A stretch of 64,000 nucleotides of DNA from Mycobacterium shinjukuense (GTDB lineage: Bacteria; Actinomycetota; Actinomycetes; Mycobacteriales; Mycobacteriaceae). Positions 50,726 through 58,071 of the stretch are shown in pieces. The translations under genes were made by a program, and so were the position numbers. The notes beneath the pieces were generated by a model, which saw nothing but the letters and a program-made list of their open reading frames with translations, was not told the DNA's origin and did no database searches. Positions within the stretch are counted from its first letter, which is position 1, and the number at the start of each line of letters is the position of its first letter. The stretch covers positions 3,162,001 through 3,226,000 of the forward strand of contig NZ_AP022575.1 of the NCBI RefSeq assembly GCF_010730055.1. Reading direction: 5' to 3'.

Positions 50726-50980
50726 TTAGCCGGCAAAGTATGAGGTCTGCAACATGTCGTGGACGGCCTTGGCATGCACCCGGAAAGACCGCCCGACCCG
50801 AACCGCGGGCAGCTCGCCGTTGTGCACCAGCCGGTACACCGTCATCTTGGAGACCCGCATCAGGGCCGCCACCTCGGCCACGGTGAGAAATTGTGTGCCG
50901 GCCTGCTGGCCTTCGATCACACCGCTGTCGCGTGGCTTAACAGCGGAATCCCGTGCCGATGGCCCGTTCGTAGACGTCAT
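50726..50980 (-). CDS. BldC-like / excisionase-type helix-turn-helix protein (Rv0500A-like)
   Basis: The 84-residue protein has a C-terminal MerR-like HTH of the excisionase family: FLTVAEVAALMRVSKMTVYRLVHNGELPAVRVGRSFRVH. The N-terminal 30 residues are disordered. The BldC/AdpA-linked group regulates development in actinomycetes; in mycobacteria the targets are not known to me. It lies 138 bases downstream of proC and could be read from its own promoter in that spacer. Confidence 0.9.
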   Translation of the reverse strand: MTSTNGPSARDSAVKPRDSGVIEGQQAGTQFLTVAEVAALMRVSKMTVYRLVHNGELPAVRVGRSFRVHAKAVHDMLQTSYFAG

Positions 50981-51008
50981 CGCAACCCAATCGTGTCAGG
51001 CACGCGCA

Positions 51009-51034
51009 TGCCAGCGGCTTCCCCTCCGCTGGCA
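51009..51034 (-). terminator. stem-loop between proC and the HTH gene
   Basis: TGCCAGCGG and CCGCTGGCA pair perfectly over nine bases around the loop CTTCCCCT. On the minus strand it lies after the proC stop (51119) and before the HTH start (50980), so it can act as an intrinsic terminator without U-tract or as a 5' leader structure of the HTH gene. Confidence 0.5.
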
Positions 51035-51118
51035 CCACACGTGCTTACACACAGGAGAATAGCGGGACTAGTGGGGTTATTGGTACTGGTGTGGGACAAT
51101 CAGTTCAAAATCCCCGAA

Positions 51119-52006
51119 TCATTCGGATGTAATTCTGAGCTGCTCAGAACGGGTTTTGGCGGCCTGAACGGCGGCGTCGACGGCCACCCGAAAACCCCCA
51201 CGTTCGAGTTCGCGCAGCGCAGCGGCGGTGGTTCCGCCGGGTGAGGTGACCGACGCCCGTAGTTGCGACGCCGAGCTGTCCACCCGCAACCCCCGCGGCC
51301 GGCCGTCGGCCGCCGCCCGGTCTTGATCCATCCGCTCCAGCAGCATCGCCGCCGCCCCGGCCATGGTCTGCGCGGACAGGTCGGTGGCCACCCGACGGCT
51401 CAAGCCCGCCGCGACACCAGCATCCACCAGCGCCTCGACCAGCAGGAAGAAGTATGCCGGGCCCGAGCCGGACAGGGCGGTCACCGCGTCCATGTGCGAC
51501 TCGGGGACGGTCAACACCACGCCGACCGCGTCGAACAGCGCGGACACCTCCGCAAGCTGCTGCGGGGTAACGAAACGCCCCTTGGCCAGCGCGGTAACCC
51601 CGGCGCCCACCAGCGCCGCCGCGTTGGGCATCGCACGGATCACCGGTGTCCCAGCCGGCAGCTTGGATTCGAAGTACGCGATCGTGACACCCGCCGCGAC
51701 GGTGACGAACACCTGCTCAGCACCGTCTTCCTCGGCTCCGGCGGCCGCACTGGCCAGATCGCCCATCACCGCCTCGATGTCGGCGGGCTTGACCGCGACG
51801 ACCACGAACGTCGCATTCTCCACCGCGTCGCGCACCGACGTCACCAGCACCGAGTAGGTTTGCGCGATGTACTTGGCCCGTTCCGGCATCCGTTCGGCCA
51901 CCACCAGGTCCTTGACCTGGCGCCCCGCCCGCAGCAGGCCCGACAGCAACGCCTCACCGATGCTGCCGCCGCCGATGATCGCGATTCTTGCCATGCCGGA
52001 AAGCAT
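51119..52006 (-). CDS. proC: pyrroline-5-carboxylate reductase
   Basis: ProC reduces 1-pyrroline-5-carboxylate to proline with NAD(P)H. It has 295 residues with the Rossmann motif ARIAIIGGGSIGEALLSGLL, VVVAVKPADIEAVM, RAMPNAAALVGAG and the family signature LSGSGPAYFFLLVEALVDAGV, ending SPGGTTAAALRELERGGF. The start at ATG 52006 (MLSGMAR) agrees with the homologue; ATG 51994 is an alternative. It follows the TIM-barrel gene 88 bases upstream on the same strand. Confidence 0.96.
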   Translation of the reverse strand: MLSGMARIAIIGGGSIGEALLSGLLRAGRQVKDLVVAERMPERAKYIAQTYSVLVTSVRDAVENATFVVVAVKPADIEAVMGDLASAAAGAEEDGAEQVFVTVAAGVTIAYFESKLPAGTPVIRAMPNAAALVGAGVTALAKGRFVTPQQLAEVSALFDAVGVVLTVPESHMDAVTALSGSGPAYFFLLVEALVDAGVAAGLSRRVATDLSAQTMAGAAAMLLERMDQDRAAADGRPRGLRVDSSASQLRASVTSPGGTTAAALRELERGGFRVAVDAAVQAAKTRSEQLRITSE

Positions 52007-52094
52007 CGCAGACGGCGCGGCCGGTCGGTGTTACCGGGCAAGGCGCCAGCGACAACGGCCCGCTGGACCCTCCCGGCCGGGCTCGACGCGTCCG

Positions 52095-52937
52095 TCACCG
52101 CAGCAGGTGGGTGCGGGCGAACTGCAGCGACTCGACCAGCATGGATTCGCGTTCGCTGGCCGAGCGTGCGCCCGAGGTCGACACCTCCAACACCACGTGC
52201 CCGGTAAAGCCGCCACCGGCCAGCAGGTGACACACCTCGGCGGTGGGCTGCGTGCCCCGGCCGGGCACCAGGTGCTCATCGGCGGGCAATCCGCTGCCGT
52301 CGCACAGGTGCAGGTGCACCAACCGCGAGCCCATTCGCCGCGCCATGTCCAGCGCGTCGGTGCCCGCGGTGGCGGTGTGCGAGAGGTCCAGCGTGTAATG
52401 CGCGTGGTTGCCGTCCAGCGGGTCGTAGGACGGCGCAAACGCCGAGATCGCCGGCCCTGGGCCACCGCCACGCTTGCGCATCCGTTCCCGCGACTGGTCG
52501 GCCCCGAAGAACCGATCCGCCCGGAACGGAAACATGTTTTCCACAGCCACCAACACATCGCTGGAAGCTTCCAGGGCGCAAACCTGGTCGCTGAATCCCT
52601 CGGCATAGCGCCGTTGCCAGCGAAACGGGGGATGCACCACGACGGTCTGCGCGCCCAGCTGCTCAGCGAACCGCACGCTGCGGTCCAACTTGACGATCGG
52701 ATTGGAGCCCCAGACACGCTGTGAGATCAGCAGGCAGGGGGCATGCACCGACAGCACCGGCACGCGGTAACGCCGCGACAGCCTTCTGACGGCGTCGATG
52801 TCCTGGCTGGCCGACTCACCCCAGACCATCAGCTCGACCCCGTCGTAGCCCAGCCTGGCCGCGTATTCGAACGCGGCCTCGGCCCGTAACGGGTACACCG
52901 AGGCCGTCGATAAACCGACTTTGATGGCTGGGCGCAC
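52095..52937 (-). CDS. xylose isomerase-like TIM-barrel protein (Rv0498-like)
   Basis: The 280-residue protein matches the AP endonuclease 2/sugar phosphate isomerase-like family: KVGLSTASVYPLRAEAAFEYAARLGYDGVEL at the start, VPVLSVHAPCLLISQ, VVVHPPFRWQRRYAEGF, LDLSHTATAGTDALDMA and VHLHLCDGSGLPADEHLVPGRGTQP. The His and Asp/Glu residues could bind a metal. No substrate can be named. GTG 52937 is the start, 18 bases after the stop of the upstream membrane-protein gene. Confidence 0.87.
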   Translation of the reverse strand: MRPAIKVGLSTASVYPLRAEAAFEYAARLGYDGVELMVWGESASQDIDAVRRLSRRYRVPVLSVHAPCLLISQRVWGSNPIVKLDRSVRFAEQLGAQTVVVHPPFRWQRRYAEGFSDQVCALEASSDVLVAVENMFPFRADRFFGADQSRERMRKRGGGPGPAISAFAPSYDPLDGNHAHYTLDLSHTATAGTDALDMARRMGSRLVHLHLCDGSGLPADEHLVPGRGTQPTAEVCHLLAGGGFTGHVVLEVSTSGARSASERESMLVESLQFARTHLLR

Positions 52938-52954
52938 AGTCTGTGTGGTGGCGC

Positions 52955-54016
52955 CTAGCCCGACTGCAAAAGGGCCAGCGGTCCCAGGGTGATCAGCGCC
53001 CCCGCCGCAACCGCGATCAACGTACTGGCGATGTCCTCGGTCTTGCGGACCACCCGCACGCCGACCACCAGACCAAGAATCACCAACACCGCAAGCACCA
53101 ACGCCACGATGCTGTTCCACCGCCATAGTTGGTCGAAGGCGATGAACAGACCGGCACCGAACACCACGGCCAGGATCGACTGCAGCACGATCAGCAGGCC
53201 GCGCCCCAGCGCGACCAGCTTCCCCCGCCAGCGACCCGGCACCCGAACCCGCTCACCTGCGACGCCGCGGTGATCCGCGTGAGATACCGCCGGCGCCTGC
53301 TCCGCACCCCGGCGCCGGGCCACCTCGTCGGCGAGGGACTGCCCGCCGAACAGCGTCCCCGCCGAGGGCTCTTCGGAAGCCTGCAGATAGCCGCCCGCCG
53401 ACGTGGAAGCCTCGATCGCCGATTCCGCCTCGCGCACCTCGGAGTCCAAAACATCGACCGAGCCGTCACCGTAGTGCCCCACCGGATCGGGACTCATGTG
53501 CTCGGCACCGGACGGCCACGCGGCGGCATTGCCCTCATCGGTGTGCCGCCGGGGCCGCGGGTATTCGCTGCGCTCGGGCCCCGACACCCGGTGAGTTCTG
53601 GGGTCGGATTTAGGCCAGCGGGGCTCGGGTTCGGACCAGTATCTGGGAACGTCGGCGACGGCCGCGGCGGCTTGCGCGCCCGGTGGTGCTGTGGCCGGTT
53701 CAGCCGGCGGTTGGGGGGCCCGCTCGGTGACCTGGACCCGCCCGTTGCCGTGCTGTGAGGAGGCGGGCGGCGCGGGATGTGCGGTGTCCTTGCGCTGGTC
53801 TTGCCGGCGATCCTGGCGCGATGGGTCGCGAATGATCGGGATCTCGCCGGTGAGCTCTGCGACCGTGACCGCATCGCTGTCGCCGCGTCGGCGGCGCCGA
53901 CGTCGGGTCGCCGCCGGGGCGTCGATGGCTCCGTGCCTGGCGAGCAATTCGGCCACCGAGATTTGCCGGGTGCCGGCGTCCCCATTGTCGGCCGTCTCGG
54001 AGTGTGGTCCGGTCAT
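52955..54016 (-). CDS. proline-rich envelope protein with C-terminal membrane helices (Rv0497-like)
   Basis: The 353-residue protein has an N-terminal ISVAELLARHGAIDAPAATRRRRRRR and VTVAELTGEIPIIRDPS, a repeated VAELL motif. A long, disordered, proline/charged middle follows, and there are about three membrane helices at the C-terminus (LLIVLQSILAVVFGAGLFIAF, SIVALVLAVLVILGLVVGVRVV, ASTLIAVAAGALITLGPLALL). The ATG overlaps the ppx stop by ATGA. The VAELL[AT]RxG pattern also occurs in other mycobacterial membrane proteins. Function unknown. Confidence 0.84.
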   Translation of the reverse strand: MTGPHSETADNGDAGTRQISVAELLARHGAIDAPAATRRRRRRRGDSDAVTVAELTGEIPIIRDPSRQDRRQDQRKDTAHPAPPASSQHGNGRVQVTERAPQPPAEPATAPPGAQAAAAVADVPRYWSEPEPRWPKSDPRTHRVSGPERSEYPRPRRHTDEGNAAAWPSGAEHMSPDPVGHYGDGSVDVLDSEVREAESAIEASTSAGGYLQASEEPSAGTLFGGQSLADEVARRRGAEQAPAVSHADHRGVAGERVRVPGRWRGKLVALGRGLLIVLQSILAVVFGAGLFIAFDQLWRWNSIVALVLAVLVILGLVVGVRVVRKTEDIASTLIAVAAGALITLGPLALLQSG

Positions 54017-55032
54017 GGTTTGTTGCCTCTCGATCGGTTAGCCGCGTTCCGATCAACTACCTGGCCTCTAGCATCGCGCACCGACGTCTCCACGAGAGCG
54101 GTTCCGTCGGCTTCGCTGTCGAGTTTGCGCAAGATGAGACCCTCCCGTAGCGCCCACGGGCAGATATCCACCGCCTCAAGCGACAGCGCGCGCATGCTTG
54201 CCTCCGCCACCAGAGCGCCCGCCACGATCTGCGGCGCGCGCTCGGCGCTGACTCCTTCCAGTTCGGCACGGTCAACCGCCGTCATCCTAGAGATAAATGC
54301 GATGAGTTGCCGCAGACCGTTGGCCGTTAAGGTCCGCTTCACCCGTGGTCCCGCCGCCGACGGCGCGGCTCCAGTGAGCCGTGCCAGCGAGCGAAACGTC
54401 TTCGAGGTCGCGACCGCGAGGTCGGGGTTGCCGGCTTCCAGCACGGCCACACAGGGCTCGGCCAGCTCGGCGTCCAGCCAATCCCGTAGCATCGCCACCC
54501 GGCGCCGTCCGGGCGGATCGTCGGGTAGCCATTCGCGGGTCAACCGTCCGGCGCCCAGCGGCAGGGACAACGCGACCTCGGGCTCCTCGTCCACCCCGCT
54601 GGATATTTCCAGCGAGCCGCCGCCGATGTCGAGGTTGATGATCCGCCCGGCGCTCCAGCCATACCACCGTCGCACGGCCAGGAAGGTCAGCCGCGACTCG
54701 TCCTCCCCGCGCAGCGCCTGCAACTCGACACCGGTTTCTTTACGCACCCGGGCCAGCACGTCTTCGGAATTCTCGGCGTCGCGAACCGCGGACGTGGCGA
54801 AGGCCATCAACTCGGCACAGCCCGAGCTGACCGCGATCTTGGCGAATTCGTCGATGGTGGAAATCAGCTTGTCGGCGCCGCGCTTGGTGATCTTGCCCGA
54901 GCTGTCGGTGGCCTCGGCCAGCCGCAGCGTGGCCTTGGTCGAGCTCATCGGTGTCGGATGGCCGCCACGGTGGGCATCGACCACCAGCAGATGGACCGTG
55001 TTGCTGCCCACGTCCAGCACGCCCAATCGCAC
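54013..55032 (-). CDS. ppx1: exopolyphosphatase / pppGpp phosphatase family protein
   Basis: This 339-residue member of the PPX/GppA family has the ASKHA-fold phosphate motifs RLGVLDVGSNTVHLLVVDAH at the N-terminus, AFATSAVRDAENSEDVL, and INLDIGGGSLEISSG. The short length (one PPX domain without the C-terminal helical HD-like domain) is that of the mycobacterial Rv0496 type, which degrades short-chain polyphosphate. GTG 55032 is the start. The divergent upstream spacer contains two 58-bp repeats. Confidence 0.9.
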   Translation of the reverse strand: MRLGVLDVGSNTVHLLVVDAHRGGHPTPMSSTKATLRLAEATDSSGKITKRGADKLISTIDEFAKIAVSSGCAELMAFATSAVRDAENSEDVLARVRKETGVELQALRGEDESRLTFLAVRRWYGWSAGRIINLDIGGGSLEISSGVDEEPEVALSLPLGAGRLTREWLPDDPPGRRRVAMLRDWLDAELAEPCVAVLEAGNPDLAVATSKTFRSLARLTGAAPSAAGPRVKRTLTANGLRQLIAFISRMTAVDRAELEGVSAERAPQIVAGALVAEASMRALSLEAVDICPWALREGLILRKLDSEADGTALVETSVRDARGQVVDRNAANRSRGNKP

Positions 55033-55044
55033 GAAAATAACCTA

Positions 55045-55160
55045 GCCGGGCGACGATGCCGGGCGCCCAGCGACCTGCTGAGGAGCCCGGCAATCCGACA
55101 CCGCCGGGCGACGATGCCGGGCGCCCAGCGACCTGCTGAGGAGCCCGGCAATCCGACACC
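55045..55160. repeat. perfect 58-bp tandem duplication in a divergent promoter region
   Basis: Copy 1 is 55045-55102 and copy 2 is 55103-55160, identical. Each begins GCCGGGCGACGATGCCGGGC and contains GACCTGCTGAGGAG. The CGACGATGC...GAGGAG pattern resembles the conserved core of the MIRU elements. The pair fills most of the space between ppx1 (start 55032) and the DUF3109 gene (start 55217), so copy number would change promoter spacing. Confidence 0.9.
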
Positions 55161-55216
55161 GCTTGCTGGCGAAACGACCGGCCCCGCAACGGCAAATGTG
55201 GACTAACGTTGCCCCC

Positions 55217-56002
55217 GTGGCAAACTCGCGCACGCGGCCCGGACAAGAGGTCGAATTGGACTTCGCCCGTGAGTGGGTGGAATTCTATGACCCCGACAAT
55301 CCCGAGCACCTGATCGCGGCCGACCTCACCTGGCTGCTGTCGCGCTGGACGTGTGTCTTCGGGACGCCGGCCTGCCAGGGCACGGTGGCGGGCCGCCCGC
55401 ACGATGGCTGCTGCTCGCACGGTGCTTTCCTGTCCGACGACGACGACCGCGCCCGGCTGGACGACGCGGTGAAAAAGCTGACCGACGACGACTGGCAGTA
55501 TCGCAACAAGGGCTTGGGCCGCAAGGGATACCTGGAACTCGACGAGCATGACGGCCAGCCGCAACTCCGCACCCGCAAGTACAAGGACGCGTGCATCTTT
55601 TTGAACCGACCCGGGTTTGCCGGCGGCGCCGGCTGCGCGCTGCACAGCAAAGCCATCAAGCTGGGCCTACCACCGTTGAGGATGAAGCCCGATGTTTGCT
55701 GGCAGCTGCCGATCCGGCGCAGCCAGGAGTGGGTGAGCCGGCCCGACGGCACGGAAATTCTCAAGACCACCCTCACCGAGTACGACCGCCGCAGCTGGGG
55801 CTCCGGTGGTGCCGACCTGCACTGGTACTGCACCGGCGATCCGGCCGCCCACGTCGGCAAGAAACAGGTGTGGGAGAGCCTCGCCGAGGAACTCACCGAG
55901 CTGCTCGGCGAAAAGGCCTATGCGGAACTGGCGGCGATCTGCAAACGCCGCAGCCGATTGGGACTCATTGCGGTGCACCCCGCGACGCGGGCGGCCAAGT
56001 AG
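55217..56002 (+). CDS. DUF3109 family cysteine-rich protein (Rv0495c-like)
   Basis: The 261-residue protein starts VANSRTRPGQEVELDFAREWVEFYDP. It contains several conserved cysteines: TCVFGTPACQGTV, HDGCCSHGAF, DACIFLNR, GAGCALHSKA, DVCWQLP. They form the DUF3109 pattern thought to bind metal or a cluster. The family role is unknown. GTG 55217 was chosen; in-frame ATG 55196 or TTG 55163 would extend it and overlap the conserved MWTNVAPVA stretch seen in M. tuberculosis. The stop lies within the convergent GntR gene's 3' end. Confidence 0.86.
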   Translation: MANSRTRPGQEVELDFAREWVEFYDPDNPEHLIAADLTWLLSRWTCVFGTPACQGTVAGRPHDGCCSHGAFLSDDDDRARLDDAVKKLTDDDWQYRNKGLGRKGYLELDEHDGQPQLRTRKYKDACIFLNRPGFAGGAGCALHSKAIKLGLPPLRMKPDVCWQLPIRRSQEWVSRPDGTEILKTTLTEYDRRSWGSGGADLHWYCTGDPAAHVGKKQVWESLAEELTELLGEKAYAELAAICKRRSRLGLIAVHPATRAAK

Positions 56003-56726
56003 CAGTGTCGAGCACCCGGCTGCTGTACGACTCGACCATCCGCAGCGCGCTGTCGTTCAAATACGCCTCGACTGCCGCAGCGGCCGCTGGCGCGTCGCCG
56101 GCCGTCACCGCCGCGGTGATCGCGCACAAGGCAGCCACCACCGGTTCGGGGTTGTCGTAGGCCCCGGTGAGTTCGTGCTCCCGGCCACCGAAGGCGTGCT
56201 CGACCCACCGATACAGCAACCCCAACGCGCGATTGCGGGTGACGTGGATGAGCACGTGAAAGAAGGCGAGGTCGGCCGCCTGCCGGGCCGCGGCGGTATC
56301 GGCCTGGCACACCGCCGCCAGCGCCCCGCGCAGCGCCTCGGCATCCTCGGGAGTGCAGCGGTCGGCCGCGAGCCGGCCGATCAACGCGCCCAGCGCGGCC
56401 CGGATCTCGAGCACCTCGGCCAGAAAGTCCGGGCCCAGCCTGCGCACCAGCGCCTCGACCACCGCGGGATGGGTAAGACCCTCGGGGTCGCGCACCACGC
56501 TGCCGCTGCCGTGCCGAACCTCGATCAGGCCCATCTGCTGCAGCCGGGCCAGGCCCTGCCGCAGCGACGTGCGGTTGACGCCCAGCCGCTCCGCGAGATC
56601 CCGCTCGGGCGGCAGGGTCGAGCCCGGCGGGAACACGCCGTCAAGGATGGCGTCGGCGATCGACGCGGCGATCTGTTCGTCGACCCGCTGGCGCTCCGGC
56701 GGCTGTAGCGGACTTGACTGGTTCAT
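55965..56726 (-). CDS. FadR-type GntR transcriptional regulator (Rv0494-like)
   Basis: The 253-residue protein has an N-terminal winged HTH (FPPGSTLPPERDLAERLGVNRTSLRQGLARLQQMGLIEVRHGSGSVV) and a C-terminal all-helical FCD/FadR ligand domain (ADLAFFHVLIHVTRNRAL). In M. tuberculosis the homologue is a lipid-responsive regulator. Met 56726 is the start; it lies inside an ATTGG-N5-CCAAT repeat that may be its own operator. The C-terminus is longer than I recall for M. tuberculosis and overlaps the DUF3109 gene's end by 38 bases. Confidence 0.88.
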   Translation of the reverse strand: MNQSSPLQPPERQRVDEQIAASIADAILDGVFPPGSTLPPERDLAERLGVNRTSLRQGLARLQQMGLIEVRHGSGSVVRDPEGLTHPAVVEALVRRLGPDFLAEVLEIRAALGALIGRLAADRCTPEDAEALRGALAAVCQADTAAARQAADLAFFHVLIHVTRNRALGLLYRWVEHAFGGREHELTGAYDNPEPVVAALCAITAAVTAGDAPAAAAAVEAYLNDSALRMVESYSSRVLDTATWPPASRGAPQ

Positions 56727-56739
56727 TGGCTCAACCAAT
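56725..56739. promoter_or_regulatory. candidate GntR operator ATTGG-N5-CCAAT
   Basis: ATTGGCTCAACCAAT is a perfect inverted repeat that covers the start codon of the GntR regulator and lies 29 bases upstream of the divergent GTG of the next operon. This position lets one bound dimer control both transcripts. Identity of the binding protein is inferred from adjacency. Confidence 0.5.
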
Positions 56740-56767
56740 ATAGTGGATGCACCCGGGAGGTGAAGCG

Positions 56768-57733
56768 GTGCACGACGAATTGCGATCGGCGGCAGCCCCA
56801 CGCTGGCGGGGCACGGCCGGGCGCCTGGAAGTCTGGTATGCCACCCTGTCGGATCCGCTGACACACGCCGGTCTGTGGGTGCATTGCGAGACGGTCGCGC
56901 CGGTGGCGGCCAGCGGCACGCCCTACGCGCACGGCTGGGTGACCTGGTTTCCGGCGCCGTCGACCGATGGCCCGCCGCGCACCGAACGGTTCGGACCCGA
57001 GCCAGTCCGACCCGCGACCGGCGACGCCTGGTTCGACGCCGCGGGGGTGCGCGCCGCGCCCGCGGAACTGACCGGGCGCGCGCGATCCCTCGGCTGGCGG
57101 CTGTCCTGGCGGGATGCCGGGCCGCCGCTCTGGACGTTTCCCCGGGTGGCGTGGGAGCGCGAACTGCTGCCGGGCGCCCAGGTGGTGCTGGCCCCCACCG
57201 CCGACTTCACGGGCGCGCTGACCGTCGACGGCGCCAGCCACGCCATCGACGGCTGGCGCGGCGGCGTCGCCCACATCTATGGGCACGGCAACGCCAATCG
57301 CTGGGGGTGGATCCACGCCGACCTCGGTGACGGCGCCGTGGTGGAGGCGGTCACCGCGGTGTCGCACAAGCCGGGCCTGCGCAGGCTGGCGCCGATGGCG
57401 TTCGTTCGCTTGCGTCTCGACGGAAAAGACTGGCCCGCAAGCCCTTTGCCGTCACTGCGGTTACGCACGACGTTGGGCCTCCCGCACTGGCAGCTGGAGG
57501 GCCGCATCGGCGGCCGCCAGCTGCTCATCCGCGTCGACCAGCCGCCGCAGCGGTGCGTGAGCCTGCAGTACACCGACCCCGACGGCGGCCAGGCGGTGTG
57601 CACCAACACCGAGCAAGCCGACATCCACGTGGAACTCGGCGACCGGCGCTGGTCGGTGCTCGGCAGCGGGCACGCCGAAGTCGGGCTGCGCGGCGACCAG
57701 GCACCCGCGGTCAACGAAAGGACGCCCCGATGA
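56768..57733 (+). CDS. conserved protein of the GMC oxidoreductase operon (Rv0493c-like)
   Basis: The 321-residue soluble protein is mainly beta-stranded, with many Trp residues: VWYATLSDPLTHAGLWVHCE, AHGWVTWFP, GHGNANRWGWIHADLGDG. The pattern of two similar halves recalls the lipocalin-like hydroxyneurosporene synthase/AttH fold, an inference. GTG 56768 follows GGGAGGTGA at 5 bases. The stop overlaps the next ATG by ATGA. Regulation by the adjacent GntR repressor is likely from the shared spacer. Confidence 0.8.
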   Translation: MHDELRSAAAPRWRGTAGRLEVWYATLSDPLTHAGLWVHCETVAPVAASGTPYAHGWVTWFPAPSTDGPPRTERFGPEPVRPATGDAWFDAAGVRAAPAELTGRARSLGWRLSWRDAGPPLWTFPRVAWERELLPGAQVVLAPTADFTGALTVDGASHAIDGWRGGVAHIYGHGNANRWGWIHADLGDGAVVEAVTAVSHKPGLRRLAPMAFVRLRLDGKDWPASPLPSLRLRTTLGLPHWQLEGRIGGRQLLIRVDQPPQRCVSLQYTDPDGGQAVCTNTEQADIHVELGDRRWSVLGSGHAEVGLRGDQAPAVNERTPR

Positions 57734-58071
57734 GTTTCGCCCTCGACCCGCCACTGCTGGTTATCGCCGGCGTGCTCATCGAGCGCAGGGTGCCCCAGGA
57801 CCGGCGCGACGTCGCCGAGGCCGCCACCCTGGGCGTCTTCTTCGCCGGATCGTTCGGGCTGTACCACAACGTGCCCGGACTGGGGCTGCTGTGGCGGCCG
57901 TTCGGCTCGCAGAACGGCCGCGACTTCATGTGGAACAGCGGCGTTTTCGACGTCGACACCGATAAGGCGGGGTGGCCGCTGCACGCGGCGGCCGCGGCCA
58001 TCTTCGCCACCTACCCGTTCTTCATCAAGCTCGGGCGGCGGCTTGGCCAGCTGCTCCCGTCCCGCCCATGA
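57730..58071 (+). CDS. small membrane-associated protein (Rv0492A-like)
   Basis: The 113-residue protein begins MSFALDPPLLVIAGVLIERR and has hydrophobic stretches at 6-18, 38-52 and 84-98, with the conserved centre WRPFGSQNGRDFMWNSGVFD. It may be a membrane protein with two or three short helices. It is coupled on both sides by ATGA overlaps (57730 and 58068), the middle gene of a three-gene operon. Its role is presumably to support the oxidoreductase. Confidence 0.8.
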   Translation: MSFALDPPLLVIAGVLIERRVPQDRRDVAEAATLGVFFAGSFGLYHNVPGLGLLWRPFGSQNGRDFMWNSGVFDVDTDKAGWPLHAAAAAIFATYPFFIKLGRRLGQLLPSRP

